Below, in pieces: positions 1 through 6,430 of a stretch of DNA of 15,391 nt. The notes under the pieces are model-generated. The model searched no databases. It was not told the DNA's origin and was given only the letters and a program-made list of their open reading frames with translations. This stretch comes from Alphaproteobacteria bacterium HGW-Alphaproteobacteria-13 (GTDB lineage Bacteria > Pseudomonadota > Alphaproteobacteria > Sphingomonadales > Sphingomonadaceae), in assembly GCA_002842935.1 (NCBI GenBank), contig PHEM01000039.1, forward strand, positions 1-15,391. Reading direction: 5' to 3'. The translations under genes were made by a program, and so were the position numbers. The number at the start of each line of letters is the position of its first letter. The stretch's first letter is position 1.

Positions 1-1
1 G

Positions 2-304
2 ACCGCGCTGCTGCTCGCCTTCGACGAATTCGCCCGCCTCGTCGTGATGGACCGGACCGGGGGCGACGGGAAAGGCCGATGCGACATCCCGTCGCGAAGC
101 TGGCGCGCCATGCTGCTCGAAAATGTCACGGGAGTCGTGATGGCCCACAACCATCCTTCCGGCACGCCCTGGCCCAGCGCGGCGGATTTCGCCGCGACGC
201 GCGAGGCCGCGCACCTGCTGCGCCTGCTGGAGATCGAACTGGTCGATCACCAGATTTTCGTGGGCAATGGCCATTTCAGCTTCCGCAAGGCCGGGCTGCT
301 TTAG
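2..304 (+). CDS. radC: RadC-family JAMM/JAB domain protein, 5' truncated
   Basis: The frame is open from the window edge, so the start and N-terminal half lie upstream. The visible 100 residues are the C-terminal JAB/MPN domain of the RadC family. The JAMM metal signature HxH-x7-S-x2-D reads HNHPSGTPWPSAAD, with the first His codon at 146-148. It is followed by the usual LLRLLEIELVDHQIF and final 'FSFRKAGLL' segments. The fold suggests a Zn-dependent hydrolase. The old 'DNA repair' name is not well supported for the family, and the true role is unresolved. A weak hairpin (TCCGCA at 314-319, TGCGGA at 330-335) follows the stop but has no T-tract. Family assignment is secure from the motif. Whether this is the chromosomal radC or an accessory RadC-like protein cannot be told without the missing half. 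Confidence 0.9.
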   Translation, partial: TALLLAFDEFARLVVMDRTGGDGKGRCDIPSRSWRAMLLENVTGVVMAHNHPSGTPWPSAADFAATREAAHLLRLLEIELVDHQIFVGNGHFSFRKAGLL

Positions 305-341
305 CTTTTCGGGTCCGCATCCCTTCCCGTGCGGATTGCGC

Positions 342-370
342 TTGAAGTTCGCGAAACGCGCGTCTAGAGG
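342..370 (+). promoter_or_regulatory. Predicted sigma70-type promoter of tRNA-Pro
   Basis: The -35-like TTGAAG (342-347) and -10-like TAGAGG (365-370) are separated by 17 nt and lie 43 nt upstream of tRNA-Pro. The -10 is a moderate match. The expected transcription start is near 377, leaving a leader of about 37 nt. This is inferred from spacing and position only. Confidence 0.35.
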
Positions 371-413
371 ACCGCCCTGCCTCAGCGCTGCTCCGTCGGC
401 GCCAGAGATCGGT

Positions 414-490
414 CGGGGAGTAGCTCAGCCTGGTAGAGCACTGTCTTCGGGAGGCAGGGGCCGGAGGTTCGAATCCTCTCTCCCCGACCA
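414..490 (+). tRNA. tRNA-Pro (anticodon CGG)
   Basis: A complete cloverleaf of 77 nt is visible. The acceptor arms 414-420 (CGGGGAG) and 480-486 (CTCCCCG) pair perfectly. The anticodon stem is 441-445 with 453-457, and the loop TTCGGGA carries anticodon CGG at 448-450. The T stem is 463-467 with 475-479 around TTCGAAT. The discriminator is A487 and the CCA end is encoded at 488-490. It reads the proline codon CCG, which is common in GC-rich genomes. Confidence 0.97.
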
Positions 491-512
491 GTTTCTTTTG
501 CAATCAACACTC

Positions 513-541
513 TTGTAACTTGGACGCGAAGCCCCTAGATT
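513..541 (+). promoter_or_regulatory. Predicted promoter of the small-RNA candidate
   Basis: TTGTAA (513-518) and TAGATT (536-541) are separated by exactly 17 nt and lie just downstream of tRNA-Pro in an AT-richer patch. Each hexamer is close to the sigma70 consensus. The predicted start is about 548. No open reading frame follows before the terminator at 627-658, so this promoter most simply drives a non-coding RNA. Confidence 0.5.
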
Positions 542-547
542 GGGTTT

Positions 548-658
548 ACGCCGCCGTGGTTTTCCCCCTTTCCATCGCGGCGAGTGCCCCGCCTTAGGGT
601 GCGGGCGCGTCCTCCCTGGACCCTGGCCACCTCGTACTTCGGTACGAGGTGGTTTTTT
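548..658 (+). ncRNA. Candidate small RNA, about 110 nt, with C-rich loops
   Basis: The interval between a well-spaced promoter and a strong intrinsic terminator holds no plausible gene but can fold into consecutive hairpins. Hairpin 1 pairs CGCCGC (549-554) with GCGGCG (577-582), and its loop is T/C-rich with a run of five C. Hairpin 2 pairs CCCGC (588-592) with GCGGG (601-605). A small third stem, GTCC (609-612) with GGAC (618-621), exposes TCCCT, and CCTCCC at 611-616 is complementary to Shine-Dalgarno sequences. The terminator stem forms the 3' end. I do not recognise the family; it is not SRP RNA, tmRNA or RNase P. C-rich anti-Shine-Dalgarno loops are known in alphaproteobacterial trans-acting sRNAs (CcsR/'cuckoo'-type), which suggests but does not show a similar role. 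It could also be processed from a tRNA-Pro read-through transcript. Confidence 0.45.
627..658 (+). terminator. Rho-independent terminator (+ strand)
   Basis: A perfect 11-bp stem, CCACCTCGTAC (627-637) with GTACGAGGTGG (642-652), is closed by a TTCG tetraloop and followed by six T (653-658). This is a textbook intrinsic terminator in the + direction. It ends the small-RNA candidate and any tRNA-Pro read-through. It touches the stop codon of the opposing gene at 657-659. On the - strand there is no T-tract after the stem, so it is not an obvious terminator for that gene. Confidence 0.9.
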
Positions 659-1532
659 ATTCGGCGGCCAGCGGCAGCGCGCCTCCGTCCGGCACGGCCT
701 GCGCCGCCGTCTCCACCAGCGCCGCGAACCAGCGCGCCAGCGCCGCGATCCGGCGCGAATCCGGGCGGCGATCCGCGTCCAGATACAGATGGCGGTCGAT
801 CTCGATCTGCACGGCGTGGACGCCTTGCGCGGGCTGGCCGTGCGTGCGGAGGATATGGCCGCCCGCATAGGGCCGGTTGCGCGCCACTGGGACGTCCAGC
901 CGTTCGGCGCATTCGGCTATCCGTTCGACCAGCCAGTTTCCGGACGATGTGCCGAATCGGTCGCCGACGACGATGCGCGCGCCATGGCCCGGCTGGCCCG
1001 GCGGGATCGAAGGCATGCTGTGCAGGTCGATCAGCACCGCATGGCCGAAGCGGCGGTGCGCCGCCGCCAGTTCCCGGCCCAGAATCGCATGATAAGGCCG
1101 ATGCAGCGATTCGAGCCGCCAGTGCAGCGCCGCCGCGTCGATCGGCCGCCGCCACAGCGCGCCGCAATCGGCGAGTCGCGTCGGCACGATGCCCAGCCCG
1201 GCGCGCTCCTTGCGCCCCGGCGCCGAAAAGCGCGCCCGTAGCGCCAGTGCGACTTCACTGGGCGCCATCTGCCCCTCGCCGCGGTTGCAGTCGGCGACGG
1301 CGCGCGCCCACAGCGCCTCCACCACCGTCGCGCCCGCGTCGCAGGCTTGGGCCGCGATCCGGTCGCACCAGCCATCCTCCAGCCGCTCCAGCGCCGCTTT
1401 CGGCACGCGCGCGGCGGCCAGTATCTCCGGTGGATAAATGCGTCCGGCGTGCGGCACCGATACGACGACGGGGCTGTGCGCCGCGGGCCGGTGGACAGCG
1501 ATGGCGGCAGGCGGAACGGAAGGCGGCGGCAT
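657..1532 (-). CDS. N-formylglutamate amidohydrolase family protein
   Basis: This 291-residue protein belongs to the N-formylglutamate amidohydrolase family (FGase, HutG-type). Characterised members hydrolyse N-formyl-L-glutamate to formate and glutamate in the last step of a histidine-degradation route. Visible family hallmarks are SVPHAG (25-30) followed by RIYPPE, DLHSMP (169-174), NRPYAGGHI (219-227), His231 and QIEIDRHLYLD (242-252). These His, Asp and Glu residues are the expected metal and substrate site. No signal peptide is seen, so it is probably cytoplasmic. No hut genes lie nearby, and the substrate may differ in this paralogue group. The start at 1532 gives a normal length, although its ribosome site is weak. 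It is divergent from cpdR with a 140-nt gap. Confidence 0.88.
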   Translation of the reverse strand: MPPPSVPPAAIAVHRPAAHSPVVVSVPHAGRIYPPEILAAARVPKAALERLEDGWCDRIAAQACDAGATVVEALWARAVADCNRGEGQMAPSEVALALRARFSAPGRKERAGLGIVPTRLADCGALWRRPIDAAALHWRLESLHRPYHAILGRELAAAHRRFGHAVLIDLHSMPSIPPGQPGHGARIVVGDRFGTSSGNWLVERIAECAERLDVPVARNRPYAGGHILRTHGQPAQGVHAVQIEIDRHLYLDADRRPDSRRIAALARWFAALVETAAQAVPDGGALPLAAE

Positions 1533-1672
1533 CGCACCAGCCTGCCAAAAAGCGGCGGCCGAATCCAGCTTGACCGGAATTTGTTAAATCTCTCGCGCTA
1601 CAAGGCGGGAATGCTACACGGAAAGGACCGCGCGCGCCCTGTCTTTGCGCGGACCCAGGGACGGATGTTCAG

Positions 1673-2050
1673 ATGATTCGCATTTTACTGGCCGAAGATG
1701 ATGATGTGATGCGGGAATATCTCGCGCGGGCGCTGACCAGCGCGGGCTATGACGTCACGGCGGTCGATCGCGGCACGGTGGCGGTGCCCTATATCGATTC
1801 GGGCACGTTCGACCTGCTGTTGTCCGACATCGTCATGCCCGAAATGGACGGGATCGAGCTGGCCCGGTATACGGCCGAAGTCGCGCCGCAGACGCAGGTC
1901 ATGTTCATCACCGGCTTTGCGGCGGTATCGCTGCGCGCCGAGGAGCATCTGCCGCAGGCGAAACTGTTGTCGAAGCCCTTCCACCTCAAGGATCTGGTGC
2001 GCGAAGTCGACAATCTGTTCGCGGGCACGGGGCAGTCGCACCGGCAATGA
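1673..2050 (+). CDS. cpdR: CpdR-type single-domain response regulator
   Basis: This is a stand-alone receiver domain of 125 residues with no output domain. The acidic pair is at Asp9-Asp10, the phospho-acceptor is Asp52 in SDIVMPEMDG, the switch Thr is in MFITGFAAV (77-85), and the conserved Lys is Lys101 in LLSKPFHLKDL. The run from DIVMPEMDGIEL through MFITGFAAV to SKPFHLKDLV is characteristic of CpdR. In Caulobacter, unphosphorylated CpdR primes ClpXP for cell-cycle proteolysis and localises it, and the ChpT phosphorelay controls it. That role is inferred here from similarity. The ATG at 1673 has AGGGA (1657-1661) upstream, at a slightly long spacing. The C-terminal tail after residue 118 is a little longer than I expect for the family. 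Confidence 0.93.
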   Translation: MIRILLAEDDDVMREYLARALTSAGYDVTAVDRGTVAVPYIDSGTFDLLLSDIVMPEMDGIELARYTAEVAPQTQVMFITGFAAVSLRAEEHLPQAKLLSKPFHLKDLVREVDNLFAGTGQSHRQ

Positions 2051-2086
2051 TCGGGGACAATAATCGAATCCAGTGGCGCGAAGGGC

Positions 2087-2115
2087 TTGCCAGCCCGCGC
2101 AGAGACCATTAAGGG
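2087..2115 (+). promoter_or_regulatory. Predicted promoter of tRNA-Val
   Basis: TTGCCA (2087-2092) and TAAGGG (2110-2115) are 17 nt apart and end 21 nt before the tRNA. The -35 with a preceding C resembles the CTTG-type -35 common in alphaproteobacteria; the -10 is only moderate. A GC-rich stretch follows, as in many stable-RNA promoters. Supported by position and spacing only. Confidence 0.35.
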
Positions 2116-2136
2116 CCGCGTCACCCCAGAACGTGT

Positions 2137-2211
2137 GGGCGTGTAGCTCAGTGGTAGAGCACTGTGTTGACATCGCAGGGGTCGCAAGTTCAATCCTTGC
2201 CACGCCCACCA
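2137..2211 (+). tRNA. tRNA-Val (anticodon GAC)
   Basis: A complete 75-nt cloverleaf is visible. Acceptor arms GGGCGTG (2137-2143) and CACGCCC (2201-2207) pair. The anticodon stem is 2162-2166 with 2174-2178, and the loop TTGACAT carries GAC at 2169-2171. The T stem is GCAAG (2184-2188) with CTTGC (2196-2200). The discriminator is A2208 with encoded CCA at 2209-2211. It decodes GTC valine codons. Confidence 0.97.
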
Positions 2212-2310
2212 TTTTCTCCCATCCCTTATGTCGCTCAACCGCGCCGCGCGGGCTTGACGGATCGCGGCCGGTCGCCTTTCGAAACCGGAAACGGACATAA
2301 GGATGACATG

Positions 2311-3180
2311 ATGGCCCATACCGGTCCCACATCGAACAGCTTTATCTCACAGCGGCTGAAGCTGCATTATGTCGACTGGGGCAATCGCGATGCGCCGCCG
2401 CTGCTGCTGATCCACGGCGGGCGCGACCATTGCCGCAACTGGGACTGGGTGGCCGAAAAGCTGCGCGACCGCTATCACATCATCGCGCCCGACCTGCGCG
2501 GCCACGGCGACAGCGCCTGGGCGCCCGACGGCCATTATCCGATGGAAGGCTTCGTCTATGACCTCGCGCAGCTGATCCATCAGCTCGACCTTGGTCCCGT
2601 CGACATCGTCTCGCACTCGATGGGCGGCAATATCGCGCTGCGCTACACGGGTCTTTACCCCGCCAACGTCCGCAAGCTGGTCGCGATCGAGGGACTCGGT
2701 CCCTCGCCCACCGTGCTGCAGGAACGCGCCGCGACGCCCTTTCCCGAACATTTCCGCCAGTGGATCGCGGACAAGCGGCAGGCGGCGGGCCGCACGCCGC
2801 GCCGCTATGCGACGCTGGAGGACGCGCTGGCGCGGATGATGAGCGAGAACGCCTATCTGACCGAGGAACAGGCGCGGCACCTGACGATCCACGGCATCAG
2901 CCGCAACGAGGACGGAAGCTGGAGCTGGAAGTTCGACAATTATCTGAACGTCTGGCCCTTCCACGATATGCCCCAGTCCGACATAGAGGCGCTCTGGAAC
3001 GCGATCACCTGCCCGACGCTGCTTCTCTATGGCGCGGACAGCTGGGCGTCGAATCCGGAGAAGGACGGGCGCCTCCGGCATTTCCGCAACGCAAGGGTGA
3101 TCGAGTTCGAAAATGCGGGCCACTGGCTGCACCATGATCAATTCGAACGGTTCATGTCCACGCTGGACGATTTCCTCTAA
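2311..3180 (+). CDS. Alpha/beta hydrolase fold protein
   Basis: This 289-residue protein has a complete alpha/beta hydrolase core. Strand-loop LLLIHGG (31-37) supplies the oxyanion region. The nucleophile elbow SHSMGG (101-106) places Ser103. GAD (241-243) gives the probable acid Asp243, and AGHWLHHD gives His271. A lid region lies roughly at 135-220. There is no signal peptide, so it is likely cytoplasmic. The family includes esterases, epoxide hydrolases and C-C hydrolases, and the substrate cannot be assigned. The frame is open further upstream through tRNA-Val, but AAGGA at 2299-2303 lies 7 nt before the ATG at 2311. An adjacent in-frame ATG at 2308 is the alternative. The TonB-like gene starts 9 nt after the stop, so the two are probably co-transcribed. 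Confidence 0.88.
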   Translation: MAHTGPTSNSFISQRLKLHYVDWGNRDAPPLLLIHGGRDHCRNWDWVAEKLRDRYHIIAPDLRGHGDSAWAPDGHYPMEGFVYDLAQLIHQLDLGPVDIVSHSMGGNIALRYTGLYPANVRKLVAIEGLGPSPTVLQERAATPFPEHFRQWIADKRQAAGRTPRRYATLEDALARMMSENAYLTEEQARHLTIHGISRNEDGSWSWKFDNYLNVWPFHDMPQSDIEALWNAITCPTLLLYGADSWASNPEKDGRLRHFRNARVIEFENAGHWLHHDQFERFMSTLDDFL

Positions 3181-3189
3181 AAGGCGGGC

Positions 3190-3921
3190 ATGACCTATAC
3201 GGGGCGGCTTTCGGGGCGGCAGCGGATGCTGTCGGGCGGCGGTGCGCTGCTGGCGGCGGCGGCGATCGGCATCGGCCTGACGTCCGGTCTCGACTTCGAC
3301 ATCGTCCGCAAGGCAAGCGAGACCATTTCCGCCATCGCGGTCCCGGCGCCGCCACCGCCGCCCGAACCGGCGACCCCTGCCCCCACGCAAGGTGAGAAGG
3401 CCAGCGGCAAGGCCTCACCCACCAACAAGCACGCCCGCGCCGCCCCCGTGGCCGCGCCGAAACCCAAGCTCCCTCCGATCGCCCCGCCGCCCGTCCCCGC
3501 CGCGCCGAACCCCGGCAGCGGCAGCGAAACGTCGGCGGGCGCGTCGGCCACCGCCGGTCCGGGATCGGGCGCGGGCGGACAAGGCGACGGGACCGGCGCG
3601 GGCGGATCGGGCAGCGGAACCGGCAGCGGCGGCAGCAAGGCCGTACTGCTGAGCGGCCGTATCACCGACCGCGACTATCCCCGCGAGGCGAGCCGCGCGC
3701 GCGTCGGCGGCGAGGTCGAGGTCCGCTTCACGATCCAGCCGAACGGGCGTGTCAGCCGATGCCGCGTCAGCCGGTCGAGCGGCGACGCCTCGCTCGACGC
3801 GACGACCTGTCGGCTGATCGAGGAACGCTTCCGCTTCAAGCCCGCGACCAACGCGGCGGGCGAGCCTGTGGCCAGCCAATATGGCTGGCGGCAAAGCTGG
3901 TGGCTGGAACGCCGCCGATAG
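3190..3921 (+). CDS. TonB-like energy transducer with C-terminal TonB domain
   Basis: This 243-residue protein has TonB architecture. A short cytoplasmic N-terminus is followed by one membrane helix (about 14-33) and a Pro/Ala-rich periplasmic linker (51-108). A Gly/Ser-rich low-complexity stretch (109-149) precedes a TonB C-terminal domain (about 155-240). That domain has the typical YPREASRARVGGEVEVRFTI, VSRSSGDASLDATTCRLI and RFRFKPA segments. Such proteins couple the ExbB/ExbD proton-motive complex to outer-membrane TonB-dependent transporters. No exbBD genes or receptors are in the window, so it is an orphan paralogue with unknown partners. AAGGCGGGC directly before the ATG can act as ribosome site. 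It faces the ApbE operon across the repeat at 3951-4059. Confidence 0.87.
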   Translation: MTYTGRLSGRQRMLSGGGALLAAAAIGIGLTSGLDFDIVRKASETISAIAVPAPPPPPEPATPAPTQGEKASGKASPTNKHARAAPVAAPKPKLPPIAPPPVPAAPNPGSGSETSAGASATAGPGSGAGGQGDGTGAGGSGSGTGSGGSKAVLLSGRITDRDYPREASRARVGGEVEVRFTIQPNGRVSRCRVSRSSGDASLDATTCRLIEERFRFKPATNAAGEPVASQYGWRQSWWLERRR

Positions 3922-3950
3922 CTGGGACAAATCGCCCGAAATCTGAATCC

Positions 3951-4059
3951 CCGCATCCCCGAGCGAAGACGAGGGGCACTGCCGAGCGAAGTCGAGGCAG
4001 CGCCGGTGCGGGTTCTCGCTCCGCTCGAACAAACCCCTCGTCTTTGCTCGGGGATGCGG
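3951..4059. repeat. 26-nt inverted repeat enclosing further GAGCGAAG-type units
   Basis: The left arm 3951-3976 and right arm 4034-4059 are reverse complements over 26 nt with one difference (G3965 against T4045, which would be a G-U pair in RNA). Between them a second unit, GAGCGAAGTCGAGG at 3984-3997, repeats the core motif GAGCGAAG(A/T)CGAGG that also lies in the left arm. The element fills the gap between the convergent TonB-like and apbE genes and could form a bidirectional hairpin that limits read-through. Similar GAGCGAAGTCGAG palindromes are, as I recall, scattered through sphingomonad intergenic regions. That would make this a REP-like element rather than a local operator. Confidence 0.8.
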
Positions 4060-4081
4060 TGCCGATTCGAAGCGCGCCGCT

Positions 4082-5032
4082 CTAACCCAGCATCGCGCGC
4101 CATTCGCGCGACACATATTCGTGCTCGCCCGCGATCACGCAGGCCGCGAGTCCCCGCGCGTCGGCGAGTTCCATGGCGGGCTGCGGTCCCATCACGGTCA
4201 GCGCGGTCGCCCAGCCGTCCGCCATCATGCAACTGCGGTGAAGCACCGTCACCGACGACACGTTGCTGACGATCGGCCGCCCCGTGCGCGGGTCGAAGCT
4301 GTGCGGATAATGGCGGCCGTCCACGGTAAAGCCCCGGCGGTAATTGCCGGATGTCGCGACCGACAGGTCGTGCAGCGCGATGCGCCACGGCGGCAGCCCG
4401 CTCGACGGCGGCATTTCGACATCGACCCACCAGGGCTGGCCGTCGGGCCGTATCCCCTCGCCGCGCAGTTCGCCGCCGACCTCGATCAGGAAATGACGAA
4501 CGCCCGCCGCCAGCAGCGCCTCCGCCGCCAGATCGACGCCATAGCCCTTGGCGATTCCCGACAGGTCGAGCAGCGCCCCCGCGCCGCGCCGCACGCGCGG
4601 CCCATCGGGATCATAATCGATACGCCGGTCGGCGGCGGTCTCTTCCGCATCCTCGGGGACGCGGCCCGTGGGACCAGCGCCGCCGAAGCCCCAAAGCTCG
4701 GTCAGGCGGCCGAGACAGGGGTCGAACGCCCCGCCGCTCGCTGCCGCAATCTCCAGCGCCGCCGCGACGACTTCGGCGAATTCGGGGGGCAGGACGCGCC
4801 ACGCGCCCGGCGGCGCGCGGTTGAAGCGGGACAGGTCGGATTCCGGCTCCCACTGGCTCATCTGCGCGACGACGCGCGCCAGCGCCGCCGCGACACGCGC
4901 ACCGGCGTCGGGCGGCGCTGCGACGGCGCGAAGCGACCAGCTCGTCCCCATGGACTCGCCGGTAAAGCTGCCGATCTCCGCCCCCGGATCGCGCGCCGCA
5001 AAGGCCGCGGGCGTCAAAGCCCGGGGGATCAA
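4082..5032 (-). CDS. apbE: FAD:protein FMN transferase (ApbE)
   Basis: ApbE uses FAD to attach FMN covalently to Thr or Ser of extracytoplasmic proteins. With the TTG start the protein has 316 residues, a normal family length. Hallmarks in order are GESMGTSWSL, FDPCLGRLTELWGFGG, DLSGIAKGYGVD, EVGGELRGEG, ATSGNYRRGF, HSFDPRTGRP and the metal-site segment MMADGWATALTVMG. The start is uncertain. The only upstream ATG (5152) would overlap the preceding gene by 109 nt. TTG at 5032 lies 11 nt after that gene's stop and gives a natural N-terminus, but has no clear ribosome site, so translational coupling is likely. No classical signal peptide follows this start. It is the last gene of the PepSY-DUF2271-DUF4198 operon, and its predicted substrate is the DUF2271 protein. 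Confidence 0.88.
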   Translation of the reverse strand: MIPRALTPAAFAARDPGAEIGSFTGESMGTSWSLRAVAAPPDAGARVAAALARVVAQMSQWEPESDLSRFNRAPPGAWRVLPPEFAEVVAAALEIAAASGGAFDPCLGRLTELWGFGGAGPTGRVPEDAEETAADRRIDYDPDGPRVRRGAGALLDLSGIAKGYGVDLAAEALLAAGVRHFLIEVGGELRGEGIRPDGQPWWVDVEMPPSSGLPPWRIALHDLSVATSGNYRRGFTVDGRHYPHSFDPRTGRPIVSNVSSVTVLHRSCMMADGWATALTVMGPQPAMELADARGLAACVIAGEHEYVSREWRAMLG

Positions 5033-5043
5033 CAGGCGGTCGG

Positions 5044-5874
5044 TCAGGGCGCCAGCACTTCCAGCGTCGTGACATAGCTCGCGCGGCGGGCGGGCGGCGG
5101 CGGCGCGGCGCCTTCCGTCCGTTCCGGCTGCGGCGTCGTGACATTGACCCAATACATGCCGGGTTCGGGCCAGGTCACTTCGACCTTGCCGTCAGCGCCG
5201 GTCGTCAGGTCGATCTGATGGAGCTGGTCGCGATAGCGGATGCCGCCGGGAATGACCGTCACCGTCAGGCCGCTCGCGGGCTTGCCGTCGAGCAGGAACT
5301 GGAAGGTCGCCGCCTCGCCCGCGAACAGATCGTTGGGATGCGTGACCGGAACAAGCTCGATGCCCTTGCCCTTCGGCTGGAACAGCGTCGTCGTCGGTTC
5401 GCCGACCGTTACGAAAATCTCGTTGCGGCTGCTCGATTCGCTGGTCTGCACATTGGTCGCCCCGGCAGGCAGACGCTCGGCGAGATTGGCGGCATTGGTG
5501 CCGCGCGGCAGGCGCTCGGTCTTGCCGTTCAGGTCATAGCTGCCCATCAGCGAATCGGATTCGGACGCAATGCGCCACGTGCCCTTCTGCGTCAGATGAA
5601 CGTCGAAAGTGCTGCGATAGCGTCCCGTCGCCTTATTCTCAATCGCCGCCTCGGCGCCGTCGGGCGCCCAGGCCTTGATGGCGTCGAGGCGCATCGGCTG
5701 ATGCTCGAAATAGAAAAGATCGTTCGACACCGCGGCATCGACCGTTACCCAGACATCGTCGCCCGACAAGATGGTCGAGGAGGGCATCATCCATTGCCGG
5801 TGCGCGCTCGCCGGAACGGCCGACAAGGCCACCAGCGCGGCGGTCGCCGCGAAACCCAAAAGCGTCTTTTTCAT
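5044..5874 (-). CDS. DUF4198-family periplasmic protein
   Basis: This 276-residue protein has a clear Sec signal peptide (MKK, hydrophobic 4-20, cleavage after ASA at about 24) and a DUF4198-like beta-rich body. N-terminal HRQWMMPSSTILSGDDVWVTV and C-terminal GKVEVTWPEPGMYWVNV are typical of the family. Predicted cleavage leaves His25 as the first mature residue. Other His (58, 93, 179, 219) are available for metal binding. DUF4198 proteins often sit beside metal-uptake genes and some relatives are periplasmic metal-binding components, but the exact role is unknown. A Pro-rich segment (258-261) precedes the C-terminal strand. AAGGGA lies about 7 nt before the ATG. It is the third gene of the operon, 18 nt after DUF2271. 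Confidence 0.85.
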   Translation of the reverse strand: MKKTLLGFAATAALVALSAVPASAHRQWMMPSSTILSGDDVWVTVDAAVSNDLFYFEHQPMRLDAIKAWAPDGAEAAIENKATGRYRSTFDVHLTQKGTWRIASESDSLMGSYDLNGKTERLPRGTNAANLAERLPAGATNVQTSESSSRNEIFVTVGEPTTTLFQPKGKGIELVPVTHPNDLFAGEAATFQFLLDGKPASGLTVTVIPGGIRYRDQLHQIDLTTGADGKVEVTWPEPGMYWVNVTTPQPERTEGAAPPPPARRASYVTTLEVLAP

Positions 5875-5892
5875 CGTCTATCCCTTTCTGTA

Positions 5893-6420
5893 TCAGCGGA
5901 AGGAAACCGAAACGGTCCCCAATTCGCTTGTCCCCTCGGCGCGCCCGCCCGGCCCGGCCTTGGCGGGCCAGGTGAAGGGGATGCGCAGCAATTCACGCCC
6001 GCCCACTTCGCGCGCGGCCTCTATGACCAGCGTATATTGGCCCGGCGCGGTCGCGCCGAGCTGCGCGCGCGTGAAGCTGACCTTGTGCGTTCCCGGCGCG
6101 CGCGTCGCGCCCGTGATGCCGTCGGCGGGGAAGGTCAGCGTGCGGCCCGACACGCGCCACCACTGGCGCACGTCGCGAAGCCACTTGGTGCCTTCGTTCG
6201 CCTTCATGTCATAATCATACCAGACGGCGACGGTCTTCGCCGCCGCGCCGGGCTTTTCGACCCAGATGGCGACATAGGGGCGATGATATTCGGCGACCTT
6301 CAGCCGCGGGATATTGACCGTGACGTCCATCGTGCCGGGCGCGGCCATCGCCGGCGCGGACAGGGCCGCGCTCAGCCCGGCCGTCCCGCCGATGACGATG
6401 GCTTTGGTCGAAAACTGCAT
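5893..6420 (-). CDS. DUF2271-family secreted protein with FMN-attachment motif
   Basis: This 175-residue protein has a signal peptide with cleavage after APAMA (about residue 26), followed by the DUF2271 body. Typical segments are VAIWVEKPGAAAKTVAVWYDYD, KWLRDVRQWW and a C-terminal ELLRIPFTWP strand. Residues 100-106 read DGITGAT (codons 6103-6123). This matches the D-(G/A)-x-(S/T)-G-A-(S/T) signature at which ApbE attaches FMN in NqrC/RnfG-type proteins, so Thr106 is the predicted acceptor. The protein is therefore likely a small periplasmic flavoprotein that carries electrons. The start is ATG 6420 with AGGAGAG upstream. The ribosome site overlaps the PepSY stop codon, so the two are translationally linked. 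Flavinylation is inferred from the motif and the apbE neighbour, not shown. Confidence 0.88.
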   Translation of the reverse strand: MQFSTKAIVIGGTAGLSAALSAPAMAAPGTMDVTVNIPRLKVAEYHRPYVAIWVEKPGAAAKTVAVWYDYDMKANEGTKWLRDVRQWWRVSGRTLTFPADGITGATRAPGTHKVSFTRAQLGATAPGQYTLVIEAAREVGGRELLRIPFTWPAKAGPGGRAEGTSELGTVSVSFR

Positions 6421-6430
6421 GACGTCTCTC

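Noticed and set aside
314..335. Hairpin after the RadC stop as an intrinsic terminator.
   Set aside because: The stem is only 6 bp with a 10-nt loop and no T-tract follows.
2164..2310. Upstream extension of the alpha/beta hydrolase frame.
   Set aside because: It begins inside tRNA-Val and has no recognisable protein sequence; AAGGA marks the start at 2311 (or 2308).
3484..3640. Gly/Ser/Pro-rich tract in the TonB-like gene as a DNA tandem repeat.
   Set aside because: The repetition is a low-complexity protein linker typical of TonB proteins; the DNA has no regular repeat unit.
5033..5152. ATG 5152 as the start of ApbE.
   Set aside because: It implies a 109-nt overlap with the DUF4198 gene and a low-complexity, unconserved N-terminus. 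It is kept as an alternative because TTG 5032 has no good ribosome site.
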